NCBI GenBank assembly: GCA_965146665.1
Contig: CBCTHE010000014.1
Location: 8,706 to 72,705 of the forward strand
Source of the DNA: Ructibacterium sp965146665
GTDB taxonomy: Bacteria > Bacillota > Clostridia > Monoglobales > Monoglobaceae
DNA: 64,000 nucleotides
Direction of reading: 5' to 3'
Shown here: piece by piece, positions 32,642 through 41,284 of the stretch
How positions within the stretch are numbered: position 1 is the stretch's first letter
How the letters are laid out: each line of letters opens with the position of its first letter
Notes under the pieces: model-generated
Databases searched by the model: none
Seen by the model: only the letters and a program-made list of their open reading frames with translations
What the model was told of the DNA's origin: nothing
Made by a program: the position numbers and the translations under genes

Positions 32642-33001
32642 ATGGCGAAAACCGATAAACGGGACGATGCGTTTGAAAATATCATGGATTATGCTGTCGT
32701 GAATGCCAATATCAGAAAGTTTCGGGAAAAAGCAAATCTAACGCAGGCGCAACTAGCTGAAAGAAGCCATATATCATCAAAATATTTATCCCGTCTTGAG
32801 AATAATTACTATCATGGTCATTTGCATGTTTATGTTCAAATTGTGAATGCCTTAAATATTTCGCTGTACGACTTGATAGGGCGGGATGCTGACGAAGAAG
32901 AGCTTGCATCCCAGATCTGTCTGCTGACAAGGGATATGACGGACAATCAAAAGGACGCATTATTTGAAAGCATAAAGTTGATCAAAAAACACAGTTTTTA
33001 A
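32642..33001 (+). CDS. XRE-family helix-turn-helix transcriptional regulator
   Basis: The 119-residue protein has a Cro/CI-type HTH at about 20-75: NIRKFREKANLTQAQLAERSHIS, then SKYLSRLENNYYHGH, IVNALNISLYDLIG. A helical C-terminal region (DNQKDALFESIKLIKKH) probably dimerises. The AGCAGGTGA site precedes the ATG. It is intact, unlike the XRE remnant at 30.4 kb, and marks the right edge of the AT-rich patch. A terminator-like hairpin follows. Its target is unknown; no divergent partner is present. Confidence 0.85.
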   Translation: MAKTDKRDDAFENIMDYAVVNANIRKFREKANLTQAQLAERSHISSKYLSRLENNYYHGHLHVYVQIVNALNISLYDLIGRDADEEELASQICLLTRDMTDNQKDALFESIKLIKKHSF

Positions 33002-33013
33002 CAGTGTGATACG

Positions 33014-33064
33014 CACCGTGGTACGGACGCCGGGCAGGGCGGACCGGACCACGGTGTTTGTTTT
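33014..33064 (+). terminator. Terminator after the XRE gene
   Basis: The CACCGTGGT / ACCACGGTG stem is followed by TTTGTTTT; the loop is long and GC-rich. Confidence 0.7.
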
Positions 33065-33098
33065 GAATCAGGCCGGGGACAGGAAGGAGTGAACACGC

Positions 33099-33506
33099 GT
33101 GAAGAGAAAAAACCGCATACGCGCCCTTAAACTGGGCAAGCCCGCCGGGGGAACCATCCGGTGCGGCGCCTGCGGACACCTTCTGGGGTATCTGAACCAG
33201 GATTGCGCTTATGTTTATCTGCATCTCCTTTGCCGCTGCGGAACCAGCGGGTATCTGGAGCTAAGCCGCGGTTCATCAGAGCCCGCCGGTACAGGAACGG
33301 CGGACAGATGGAAGGGCCAGGTGCACTGTGTCTGCTGCGGCAGGCCGTTGTTTTTTATCGGGGCCCGGGCCCGGGGCTATGCCTTTAAAGTCCGGTGCGC
33401 CTGCGGCAGGGTTTACGACAACGGCCGGGACCGCCGCCGGGATGTGTACCGGGAGCTGATTCTGGAGATAGAAGGTTTACATAAAAATAAAAGCCCGGAA
33501 GCATAG
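33099..33506 (+). CDS. Double zinc-ribbon-like protein of unknown function
   Basis: The 135-residue basic protein contains four Cys pairs: RCGACGH (about 22), CRCG (about 45), CVCCGRP (about 77) and CACGR (about 100). They form two ribbon-like zinc-binding modules separated by a Gly/Ser/Thr-rich linker. Start is GTG at 33099 after AAGGAG. No catalytic motif is visible, and a nucleic-acid or protein-binding role is possible only by analogy. GC content matches the core genome, so it lies outside the AT-rich patch. Confidence 0.65.
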   Translation: MKRKNRIRALKLGKPAGGTIRCGACGHLLGYLNQDCAYVYLHLLCRCGTSGYLELSRGSSEPAGTGTADRWKGQVHCVCCGRPLFFIGARARGYAFKVRCACGRVYDNGRDRRRDVYRELILEIEGLHKNKSPEA

Positions 33507-33579
33507 GTCCGAAAAACGGCGAAAAATCCCGGCTGGCTGGCCGGCGCTGTCCGTGTCGAATCTTGCGGAGAAATGGGAC

Positions 33580-33608
33580 TTGTATTTTTGATCCGTTCGT
33601 GCGACAAT
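33580..33608 (+). promoter_or_regulatory. Candidate promoter of the 33.67-kb gene
   Basis: TTGTAT and GACAAT are separated by 17 bp; the -10 is poor. Confidence 0.4.
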
Positions 33609-33667
33609 AGTAGGGCATTAAAACCGGTTTTCATGTAAATATCAATTTGGGAGAAGGAGTGAATTGC

Positions 33668-33910
33668 ATGAAAAAAATCTTTCAGTTTATTGACGCGGAC
33701 GGCCGGGAAAATACGGTGGAATTTGAAGCGGTTCAGGACAGGGCTTACTGCCGGCAATTCGGCGTCCGGGCACAGCTCAGCCGGGCGGGCAAGGTGCTGG
33801 AGACCGCAGAGGCCGGCGCGCGGTTTATCACGCCGGAGGAAACGTCGGCCGTGATGGACATGCTCTGTGAATTCCAGGTCACGCCCTGTACGCTCTGTGA
33901 TGTGATCTAG
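33668..33910 (+). CDS. Small conserved-looking protein (possibly DUF6514 type)
   Basis: The 80-residue soluble protein starts MKKIFQFIDADGRENTVEF. It has a beta-rich first half, and a helix ending in MDMLCEFQVTPCTLCDVI with three closely spaced Cys near the C-terminus. GAGAAGGAG precedes the ATG at 33668. The size and pattern remind me of a short clostridial family (DUF6514), but this is weak recall rather than a demonstrated match. No function can be given. The candidate RNA begins about 30 bases after its stop. Confidence 0.55.
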   Translation: MKKIFQFIDADGRENTVEFEAVQDRAYCRQFGVRAQLSRAGKVLETAEAGARFITPEETSAVMDMLCEFQVTPCTLCDVI

Positions 33911-33939
33911 CAGCCTGCCGCTGTCCCGCGGACAGACAC

Positions 33940-34075
33940 AGCCCTTTATAACGCATCGGTAGAAAAAAGCGTTAAAACGCCGCGAAGTGGGGATATGCCC
34001 GCCGTTTGCGGTCAGACAGGTACCCGACCGCCGAAAGAGGCGGGGGACATCTTTGTAAGCGTTAGATTCCGGCGG
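33940..34075 (+). ncRNA. Strongly structured candidate RNA, raiA-motif-like
   Basis: The 250-bp gap before uxaC holds a compact structure: an outer stem TAACGC (33949-33954) / GCGTTA (34059-34064), an internal GCGTT/AACGC (33969-33980), GCGGTC (34008-34013) / GACCGC (34026-34031), and a competing CCGCC/GGCGG (34028-34043) that could switch or form a pseudoknot. The segments GTCAGACAGG and GGGGACATC look like conserved single strands. Size, GC-rich stems and overall look recall the clostridial raiA-motif RNA family, but I cannot confirm this without a covariance model. uxaC has its own promoter downstream, so this is not simply its leader. Confidence 0.55.
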
Positions 34076-34101
34076 TCTCAGAGAAATCTTCAGATTTTCA
34101 T

Positions 34102-34130
34102 TGCTATTCTTCATGTTTTGGGCTATAATG
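34102..34130 (+). promoter_or_regulatory. uxaC-kdgK promoter
   Basis: TTGCTA and TATAAT are separated by 17 bp, about 32 bases before uxaC. Confidence 0.8.
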
Positions 34131-34161
34131 GTAACAGCATTGAAATTGGAGGTTATCAATT

Positions 34162-35568
34162 ATGAAGCAGTTCATGGATGAAAATTTTATGCTCAACAAT
34201 GAGACAGCAGTTCGGCTTTATCATGATTTTGCGGCGGGGATGCCGATCTTCGACTATCACTGCCATCTGAATCCTCAGGAAATTTACGAGGATATCCCCT
34301 TTGACAACATCACCCAGCTGTTTTTGGGAGGCGATCATTACAAATGGCGGTATATGCGTTCCTGCGGGATTGACGAGGCGTATATCACCGGCAGTATGCC
34401 TGACCAGGAAAAATTCCGGGCCTTTTGCAGGGCTTTGCAATACGGCATTGGAAATCCGCTGTATCACTGGACCCATCTGGAGCTCCGGCACTATTTCGGC
34501 ATTGACACCATTGTGCGGGAGGATACCGCAGACGCCATCTGGGAGGCGGCCAATGCCAGAATCAGGGAGACGTCCATGAGTCCGGCGTCACTGATCAACC
34601 AGTCCAATGTGGCCGTGGTCTGTACCACGGATGATCCTGTGGATTCATTGGAATGGCATAAGAAAATTCAGGAGAAGGGCCACGTCAGCGCCAAAGTCCT
34701 GCCGGCGTTCCGGCCGGACAGGATCCTGCATTTGGAAAAGCCCGGATTTGGGGCCTATGTCGCCACGCTGGGCGCCGCGGCGGGAACCATGATCACCACG
34801 TTTGAGGAGCTGATTGATGCGGCCTATAGCCGGATGGAATACTTCCACCAGATGGGGTGCCGGATCTCTGACCACGGACTTGAGGACGTGCCCTTTGCGG
34901 AGTCGATTCCCGAGGATGCGGAGCGGGTGTTCCATAAGGCCATGGCGGGAGATTACGTGACAAACTATGAGGCGGCCGTATATAAGACCGCGGTCCTGAC
35001 CGCCCTCGGCCGCAAATACAGCGAGCTGGGCTGGACCATGCAGATCCACTACGGCGCCATCCGGAACAACAACACACGGATGTTTGAAAAGCTGGGGCCG
35101 GATACGGGCTATGACTCGGTGGGAGACGCCTCTGTGGCAAAGCAGCTGTCCGGGCTTTTGGACGCGATGGAGCGGGAGGGCAGGCTCCCCAAGACCATCC
35201 TCTATACCTTGAACCCCAAGGACAACTATGTGCTGGGGACCATGCTGGGCAACTTCCAGAGCAGTGAGATCGAAGGCAAGGTGCAGTTCGGCTCCGGCTG
35301 GTGGTTCAATGACCAGCGGGACGGCATGGAAAACCAGATGAAGACCCTGGCCAACCTGGGAGCCCTCTGTAAGTTCGTTGGTATGCTGACGGACTCCAGA
35401 AGCTTTCTGTCCTATACCCGCCATGAGTATTTCCGCAGAATTCTCTGCAATATTCTGGGAACCTGGGTGGAAAACGGCGAGTTCCCGGCCGATATGGACA
35501 CGCTGGAGACCATTGTGAAAGGCATTTCCTTTGAGAACGCGAAACGCTATTTTGGGATTGCGTGCTGA
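34162..35568 (+). CDS. uxaC: Glucuronate (uronate) isomerase
   Basis: UxaC converts glucuronate to fructuronate and galacturonate to tagaturonate, opening hexuronate breakdown. The 468 residues belong to the amidohydrolase-like TIM barrel: PIFDYHCHLNPQEI carries the HxH metal pair, then HYKWRYMRSCG, TTDDPVD, MQIHYGAIRNNN, and the late GSGWWFNDQRDGM. GGAGGTTATC precedes the ATG. kdgK follows after 27 bases in the same transcript. The intermediate enzymes (UxuA/UxuB, UxaB) and the KDPG aldolase are not in the window. Confidence 0.96.
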   Translation: MKQFMDENFMLNNETAVRLYHDFAAGMPIFDYHCHLNPQEIYEDIPFDNITQLFLGGDHYKWRYMRSCGIDEAYITGSMPDQEKFRAFCRALQYGIGNPLYHWTHLELRHYFGIDTIVREDTADAIWEAANARIRETSMSPASLINQSNVAVVCTTDDPVDSLEWHKKIQEKGHVSAKVLPAFRPDRILHLEKPGFGAYVATLGAAAGTMITTFEELIDAAYSRMEYFHQMGCRISDHGLEDVPFAESIPEDAERVFHKAMAGDYVTNYEAAVYKTAVLTALGRKYSELGWTMQIHYGAIRNNNTRMFEKLGPDTGYDSVGDASVAKQLSGLLDAMEREGRLPKTILYTLNPKDNYVLGTMLGNFQSSEIEGKVQFGSGWWFNDQRDGMENQMKTLANLGALCKFVGMLTDSRSFLSYTRHEYFRRILCNILGTWVENGEFPADMDTLETIVKGISFENAKRYFGIAC

Positions 35569-35595
35569 GAGACCGCATGTTGAGGAGGCGCAGAG

Positions 35596-36624
35596 ATGGA
35601 CTTTATACAAAAAGGCAAGGAATATGATATGATCGGCCTGGGCGAGGTGATGCTCCGGCTCTCGCCCCAGAACACGGACAAGATCTCACAGTCCCATATC
35701 TTTGAGAAAAACGCAGGGGGCTCGGAATTCAACGTCATGTCCGGCGCGGCCATGCTGGGTGTGCGCACCGCGCTGATTACCAAGCTGCCCGAGAACAAGC
35801 TGGGACACTACATCCGGAATATGATCCGGTATGGGGATGTCAGCGACGATCACATTGTCTACGATACCTCGCCGGAGGCCCGGCTGGGCGTTTACTACTA
35901 TGAACAGGGAGCGTATCCCAGGAAGGCGTCCGTCATCTATGACCGGGCCCGTTCCTCCATCACCACCCTGTCCATTGACGAGATTGATCCGAATATCTGC
36001 GGCAGGACCGCGGTCTTTCATGTCAGCGGCATTTCCCTGGCCTTGAATGACCGGCTCAAGCAGACCATTCTGGAGCTGGTCCGGCGGTTCAAGGCCGCGG
36101 GAGCCTGTATCTCCTTTGACGTGAATTACCGCGCCAACCTGTGGGACGAGGCGGAGGCACGGGCCTGTGTGGAATCGGTGTTTCCGTATGTTGATATCCT
36201 CTTTGTCTCAGAGGAGACCTCCCGCCGGATGCTCCGGCGCACAGGAACCCTGGAGGAGATCATGGAGGGCTATGCCAAGGAATACGGATGCAGGGTGGTT
36301 GCCACTACCCGCCGGGAGGTCATCAGCCCCCGGGTGCACAATTTCAGTTCAAAGATCTTCTATGACGGCAGGTTTTACGAGGAACCCGCCTATGAGGGCA
36401 TTGAAGTGGTGGACCGGATCGGGAGCGGGGACGCCTATCTGTCCGGCACCTTGTTCGGCATGATCCGGTATGACGATATGCAGCGGGCGCTGGAGACTGG
36501 AAACGCCATGGCCGCGGTGAAAAATACGGTCAGCGGCGACATGTCGGTCAGCAGTCTGCAGGAGATCCAGAGCATCATCCGGGCCCATCAGGCCACCGGA
36601 CATCAGGACGAGATGAACCGATAA
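35596..36624 (+). CDS. kdgK: PfkB-family sugar kinase, probably 2-keto-3-deoxygluconate kinase
   Basis: The 342-residue ribokinase-fold enzyme probably phosphorylates 2-keto-3-deoxygluconate, the shared product of hexuronate breakdown, which fits its place after uxaC. The N-terminal GLGEVMLRLSP, the substrate-binding NAGGSEFNVMSGAAMLG, ISFDVNYRANLW and the catalytic-base motif DRIGSGDAYLSG (Asp of GSGD) are visible. The common PfkB sequence GAGD is GSGD here, an accepted variant. The specificity is inferred from context; fructokinase-like activity cannot be excluded. A strong terminator closes the operon. Confidence 0.85.
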   Translation: MDFIQKGKEYDMIGLGEVMLRLSPQNTDKISQSHIFEKNAGGSEFNVMSGAAMLGVRTALITKLPENKLGHYIRNMIRYGDVSDDHIVYDTSPEARLGVYYYEQGAYPRKASVIYDRARSSITTLSIDEIDPNICGRTAVFHVSGISLALNDRLKQTILELVRRFKAAGACISFDVNYRANLWDEAEARACVESVFPYVDILFVSEETSRRMLRRTGTLEEIMEGYAKEYGCRVVATTRREVISPRVHNFSSKIFYDGRFYEEPAYEGIEVVDRIGSGDAYLSGTLFGMIRYDDMQRALETGNAMAAVKNTVSGDMSVSSLQEIQSIIRAHQATGHQDEMNR

Positions 36625-36629
36625 AAACG

Positions 36630-36664
36630 GCCCGCCGGGAGGGAGCCCCGGCGGGCTGTTTTTA
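36630..36664 (+). terminator. Terminator after kdgK
   Basis: The GCCCGCCGGG / CCCGGCGGGC stem with a 7-nt loop is followed by TGTTTTT. Confidence 0.9.
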
Positions 36665-36914
36665 CTGCGGTAAAAGCCGCGCTGGAGCAGACAGAAGGCG
36701 CAAGCGCGTGCCCGCGCGCAGAAGCTGCGGAAATAATTTGCCGCTGAACCTTGGAAAAATGGAACAAAAGAAGAATTTTTTTCGTCTAACAACTGTAACA
36801 TCTGAGAAGGGGACTGGAAAACCAACCGTTATGCGGGCCGGGATCCCCTGTAATCCAAACATTTTCGGCAGTTTTTCTGCGGAGAAATGTGTGAGAGAAA
36901 AGGAGTGTTATTTT

Positions 36915-39900
36915 ATGAAACAATGGCAAAAGAGATTGTCGGGCCTGATGGTTCCGGCAGTGATCGCGGTATCTGGTACTGCGTTCCCGGTATTGGCAGA
37001 GGAGACGATGCCTCCGGCCCAGACCGAGACACAGCCGGGCGAGGTTACACCTGCGGTTTCAGAGGCGGAGATTCTTCCAGCCGAGAATTTTGGCGAGCGT
37101 CTGCAGGCGCTTCAGCTTCAGGAGGGGATCACCAAGATCGTCCTGAAGGAGGGAACCTATACGCTGACTGCAAATGAGCTGGGCCGGATCGCCAAGGCGG
37201 GCCTGACCATTGAGGGCGCGGGCGCGGATAAGACTGTGATCGACTGCGCGGGAAAGCTGACCAGCGGCAATGCCGGAATTCTGGTCGAGGCAAGCAATGT
37301 AACGTTAAAGGGATTCAAGATCAAAACCAGCGTGAAATTCGGAACCAAGAAAGCCTTGGTAAAGGCGGGAAAGATCGCGGCTTCCGCGGCTGTCTATCCG
37401 GAGCGGATCTCGGACTTCCGTCTGGAAAACGTGGCGCTGGAGGGCGACAAGGAGTCCGCGGCAGGGCTTGACATCAACAGCGTGGACGGATTTACCCTGA
37501 GCAATGTGACCATCAGCAAGTCCGCCAAGGCGGGCGTGGGCATCACCAGCGGCACCAAAGGCACCCTGACCGGCGTGGCCACGTCGGAGAGCGTCTGGGG
37601 CGCGGTGGGAATCATGGCTCCGGCGGCCGTCACAAACCCCGAGGTCCCGGCACAGCCGGATTCCGCTGTAAAACTGGGCGCGGGGAACAAGTTCGGCGAG
37701 AAGAGTTTATACATAGAACAGGCCGGCTCCGGCGAGACCAAAAAGGACTGCGGCCAGATCACCGGTGAGATTCCGTCGGGCTATGCCCAGACCACAGCCG
37801 GCGGTAGCAAGACGGTCTTTGCACCCCTTGCGGACATGGCCGGAAAAGAGGGCTTTGACCAGAGCTTCAAGCTCTACGGCACGGCGGAGCTGACTGCCCC
37901 CCTGGCGGTCTCTGCGGCTCTGACCGTTGAGGGCGCGGACGGCAGCGCCGCGGTGGTGAACAAGAGCGGCAGCGCCTTTTCGGTTAAGGCGGCGGGCAAG
38001 CTGACGCTGAAAAATGTGGATGTCACAGCCAAGGAGAGCTGTGTGGTCAACGAGGGCGAAACCGTCATAAGCGGCAGTACCCTGAAGGCGGACGGTGTCA
38101 TTTTGAAGAACGCCGCGGCACAGGATAAAATGAAGGCCACAGATGTGGTCCTGGTGCCCGGCACCTATGAGGAAGGCAAGGTTCTGGCCGAGAATGTGGG
38201 AGAGCTGTCCGGCGAAATCAAGGATTCCGGGAACCAGTTCTGGAACATCAAGGTGCAGAACGGCAACGCGACCATGACAAAGGATACCGCGGTTTCCTTT
38301 GTTTCTGAGGCGTCGGCCCTCCTGGCGGACGCAAATGGAAACCCGGCGGAGGTCAAGGCCGAGATCCCGAATCTCTCCGATGCCTATGAAAAGGCCGACG
38401 GGGAGGAGGGCAAGAACGTCACCTACAGCGTGGTTCTGAAACAGGCGGACGCCGCCCAGAATGCCCCGGCCGGGCTGCCGGATGGAACCCTGCTTCAGGC
38501 GTTCTCTGTGACCATTGAGAAGACCGTGGGCAAGGAAAAGCCGGTTGAGGTAACCCCGGCAAAGGCCCTGGATGTTAAGCTGACCGTGTCCGGCAACTTT
38601 GTGATGGACGGCATCAAACTGTTCCATGACAGCGGCGCGGAAAACACGGCGCCGGCAGAGGTCGCCGCCTCGGCGGATGCAGCGGCGCGGACGCTGAGTT
38701 TCCAGACAAAGGACTTCGGCAAGTTCTGGTTCGCGGGCCAGCCTGCGGCGGAATTTGCGGAAGAGCTGGTTATGAGCGGTACCTATCACGGCAAGGCCGG
38801 CGGAAAAGAGGGCGACTATGCGGTGATCGGCAAAAAGCTCTCGGTTTCCCTGAAAGAGATCGAAGCGGCCCCTGCGCCTGAGGAAACCGGGACAGAGGCG
38901 GAGCCTGTAACGCCTGCGGCGGATGAGACATCGTCGGAGCCGGTTATGGCCTACCAGTGGTACCGGAGCACAGACAGCGGCTTTGAACTGATTGACAAGG
39001 CTGTGTCGGCGGATTACAAACCTGTGGCCGAGGATCAGGGCAAACAGCTGAAGGCTGCGGTGACCAAGGACGGCGCCGTGAAGTACACCGACGCGGTGAC
39101 GGCCGTGGAGGCGCTGGACAGTGAATACACCAGCGCGCCGGACGCGCCGAAAGCTTACAGCACCAGCACCACCAGCATTACGCTGAGAACCGTGAAGAGC
39201 GAATATGACGATGCCACGGTGGAATATGGGATTGAGAAGAGCGAGGATAAAATCACCTGGCAGAAGAGCACCCGGTTTACCAACCTGAAAGCCAACACCC
39301 GGTATTACTTCTATACCCGGTATGCGGCGGAAGGCGTACATGCTGCTTCCAAGACCAGCGGCGCGTCAGCGCTCTGGACGGATCCGGTCAGCAGCGACCC
39401 CAACAATAACAATAACAATAATCACAACCGGCCCGGATGGGGCGGGATCTATATTCCCGGAAGCTCCACCAGTGACGGGGGTCCCATCAACTTCCACGAT
39501 ATGAATGGATATGACTGGGCTACAGCGGCGGTGGACGCGCTGAGCTCCAAGGGGATCATCAAGGGAACCTCCAGCTATACCTTCAGCCCTGCCGACAGCA
39601 TCAAGCGCGCTGACTTTGTCCTGATGCTGGACCGGATGCTGGGTCTCAACAACGTCATTACCTCGAACTTTGATGATGTGCCTGCAGACGCCTATTATGC
39701 GGAGGCTGTGGGCCGGGCGCGGTCCATGGGAATCATCAAGGGCTATGATTACAGCAATTTCGGCCCGGAGGATTACATCAGCCGTCAGGACATCATCACC
39801 ATGGCATACCGTGCATTCCTGAAGAAGGGGATTATCCATACCTCATATAATACAATCGTACTCGACAAGTATGAGGACAGGGGCGAAATCGCCGACTACG

Positions 39901-40034
39901 CGCAGGAGGCTCTGGTCACCATGACTGACCGTGAGATCATCATCGGCAATGACGAGAACCGCGTCCATCCAACAGACACAGCAACCCGTGCGGAGATCGC
40001 CGTGATGTGCTACCGTCTGTATAATTTGATTTAA
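36915..40034 (+). CDS. Large secreted SLH-domain surface protein with beta-helix and FN3-like regions
   Basis: The 1039-residue protein has a signal peptide ending SGTAFPVLA (about residue 28). A pectin-lyase-like right-handed beta-helix region (about 55-500) has segments such as GIVLVEASNVTLKGF-type turns. Ig/FN3-like modules include EYTSAPDAPKAYSTSTTSIT near 745. A poly-Asn linker (about 835) leads to three C-terminal SLH repeats (about 860-1039: FHDMNGYDWATAAVDAL, FDDVPADAYYAEAVG, ATRAEIAVMCYRLYNLI). SLH repeats should fix it to the cell wall. The start at 36915 follows AAAAGGAG; the longer frame is not credible. Catalytic residues of polysaccharide lyases were not recognised, so an adhesin or structural role is as likely as an enzyme. 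Confidence 0.9.
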   Translation: MKQWQKRLSGLMVPAVIAVSGTAFPVLAEETMPPAQTETQPGEVTPAVSEAEILPAENFGERLQALQLQEGITKIVLKEGTYTLTANELGRIAKAGLTIEGAGADKTVIDCAGKLTSGNAGILVEASNVTLKGFKIKTSVKFGTKKALVKAGKIAASAAVYPERISDFRLENVALEGDKESAAGLDINSVDGFTLSNVTISKSAKAGVGITSGTKGTLTGVATSESVWGAVGIMAPAAVTNPEVPAQPDSAVKLGAGNKFGEKSLYIEQAGSGETKKDCGQITGEIPSGYAQTTAGGSKTVFAPLADMAGKEGFDQSFKLYGTAELTAPLAVSAALTVEGADGSAAVVNKSGSAFSVKAAGKLTLKNVDVTAKESCVVNEGETVISGSTLKADGVILKNAAAQDKMKATDVVLVPGTYEEGKVLAENVGELSGEIKDSGNQFWNIKVQNGNATMTKDTAVSFVSEASALLADANGNPAEVKAEIPNLSDAYEKADGEEGKNVTYSVVLKQADAAQNAPAGLPDGTLLQAFSVTIEKTVGKEKPVEVTPAKALDVKLTVSGNFVMDGIKLFHDSGAENTAPAEVAASADAAARTLSFQTKDFGKFWFAGQPAAEFAEELVMSGTYHGKAGGKEGDYAVIGKKLSVSLKEIEAAPAPEETGTEAEPVTPAADETSSEPVMAYQWYRSTDSGFELIDKAVSADYKPVAEDQGKQLKAAVTKDGAVKYTDAVTAVEALDSEYTSAPDAPKAYSTSTTSITLRTVKSEYDDATVEYGIEKSEDKITWQKSTRFTNLKANTRYYFYTRYAAEGVHAASKTSGASALWTDPVSSDPNNNNNNNHNRPGWGGIYIPGSSTSDGGPINFHDMNGYDWATAAVDALSSKGIIKGTSSYTFSPADSIKRADFVLMLDRMLGLNNVITSNFDDVPADAYYAEAVGRARSMGIIKGYDYSNFGPEDYISRQDIITMAYRAFLKKGIIHTSYNTIVLDKYEDRGEIADYAQEALVTMTDREIIIGNDENRVHPTDTATRAEIAVMCYRLYNLI

Positions 40035-40077
40035 AAGGACGACGGAAGGGTTCAATCCGGACCGCGTGAAATATTGG

Positions 40078-40117
40078 GGAGGGCCCGTCAGGCAATGCCT
40101 GACGGGCCCTCCTTTTG
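40078..40117 (+). terminator. Terminator after the SLH protein gene
   Basis: A perfect palindrome of about 35 nt (GGAGGGCCCGTCAGGC and its complement) ends in TTTT. Confidence 0.9.
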
Positions 40118-40175
40118 CGGACAAAGACGAAATTCGGATAACCTGCCCCTTGTTTCTCAGGGCGGGGGACAGGTG

Positions 40176-40206
40176 AAAGAAACGAAAATAAGCCGGTTAA
40201 CCGGCG
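40176..40206 (-). terminator. Terminator overlapping the methyltransferase stop codon
   Basis: On the minus strand, GCCGGTTAACCGGC, which contains the stop codon, is followed by TTATTTTCGTTTC. Confidence 0.6.
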
Positions 40207-40976
40207 GGCTTGGTCAGGGTGAAAAACAGCCGGGGCATTTTGAGAATATAGGCTCCGTTCTTTTGCGGCTTATACCACGCCGTCATCTCTGCGGCCAGAT
40301 CCGCTTCAAACGCCGTCCTTTCGTCCGGGCTGAGCCGGTCAAGATAGGGCCGCAGACCGCTTCCCTTATACCAGCCGATGATCGCGGCAGGGGAATTGAC
40401 AACATGATAATAGGTGGTTTGCCAGATCTCAAATGCGCCGCTCAGCCCGGCCAGAATATCATAGTATTCCTCAGGCAGCAGATTGTAAAAGTTTCGGATG
40501 CCTGACAGCTTTTTTCCCCATTTCTGCCCGCCCGTCAGGACGGACAGCAGTCTGTAAAACGGCGCCTCCTGGATAAAGGGGATCTGTACCGCAAAGACGC
40601 CGCCGGGGTTCAGCTTGGCAAAAACGCTCCGGATCAGCTGTTCCTGCTCCGGAATCCAGTGGATACAGGCGTTCGAGAAGATGAGGTCAAAGGCGCCGGA
40701 AATCTGATTCAGGTCCCGGGGCACATTGCACAGGAGAAATTCCTGTGCAGGATACGACTCCCGTGCATTTGCAAGCATGTCTTCCGAGCTGTCCACCCCG
40801 AGGATCTCAGCATCCGGGAACCGCTCCGACAGCACCCGCGTGCTGTTGCCCGGCCCGCATCCGATATCCAGAATCCGCGCCGGCGCGGTCCCCTGTATGC
40901 GGCTGACCAGGTCTATGGACGGCTGTGTCCTTTGATTTCCAAATATCATGTATTGCGCAGAGCTCCAGTCTGACAT
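40197..40976 (-). CDS. tam: SAM-dependent methyltransferase, trans-aconitate 2-methyltransferase-like
   Basis: The 259-residue class I methyltransferase has the SAM-binding motif ILDIGCGPGNSTRVL at about 31-45, followed by the acidic GVDSSEDML and the FDLIFSNACIHWIPEQ segment typical of Tam. Tam methylates trans-aconitate, a by-product of the citric acid cycle, in the cytoplasm. The ATG at 40976 was chosen for the GGAGG 5 bases before it. The substrate is inferred from sequence resemblance to Tam, and another small acid is possible. It is monocistronic, with its own promoter. Confidence 0.8.
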   Translation of the reverse strand: MSDWSSAQYMIFGNQRTQPSIDLVSRIQGTAPARILDIGCGPGNSTRVLSERFPDAEILGVDSSEDMLANARESYPAQEFLLCNVPRDLNQISGAFDLIFSNACIHWIPEQEQLIRSVFAKLNPGGVFAVQIPFIQEAPFYRLLSVLTGGQKWGKKLSGIRNFYNLLPEEYYDILAGLSGAFEIWQTTYYHVVNSPAAIIGWYKGSGLRPYLDRLSPDERTAFEADLAAEMTAWYKPQKNGAYILKMPRLFFTLTKPAG

Positions 40977-41284
40977 CATAACCTCCATTCCGCCGCCATG
41001 CACGGCATTAAGCATTGTTCATCAAGGGGCAGAAAGCCAGTCATGCGGCGTTCCGGCGGCACAGTCTGCCGGCCGCTTTGCGTGGTAAGCCATATCTGCA
41101 TGGAGAGAAGTATGCGGGCTTTCTATCCTGCATTATACCATAAACTGTGCGGGGATACAACGGGGCCGGCACGGAATCCTGCCGGCTTCGCGGGAACTGC
41201 CGCCGTAAATGCCTATTGAAATTTTGCGCGTCTTGTGATATGATAGATATAATTTAAGAAAAATCACATTTTCGGAGGTAAGAC
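40977..41284. other. Divergent gap between the methyltransferase and the small membrane protein gene
   Basis: The left part is the long leader of the methyltransferase gene. A GCCGGCA/TGCCGGC hairpin without a T run lies at 41162-41183. Near 41230-41254 there are TTGCGC and TATAAT boxes with an 18-bp spacer that could serve the rightward operon. Confidence 0.5.
41132..41160 (-). promoter_or_regulatory. Methyltransferase gene promoter
   Basis: Reading leftwards, TTGTAT and TATAAT are separated by 17 bp; the leader is about 150 bases. Confidence 0.8.

Noticed and set aside
30400..33000. A prophage or integrative element in the AT-rich patch
   Set aside because: No integrase, transposase, relaxase, phage structural gene, tRNA or attachment repeat was found; only small regulators and non-coding repeats are present.
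33413..34159. A 248-codon minus-strand frame covering the candidate RNA and two genes
   Set aside because: It is antisense to the zinc-ribbon and 80-residue genes and to the structured RNA; such frames over conserved RNAs are common false proteins.
39399..39425. A short AAC/AAT tandem repeat, checked as a CRISPR-like or phase-variation tract
   Set aside because: It encodes the poly-Asn linker of the SLH protein and is in frame; triplet slippage would not disrupt the gene, and no spacer structure exists.
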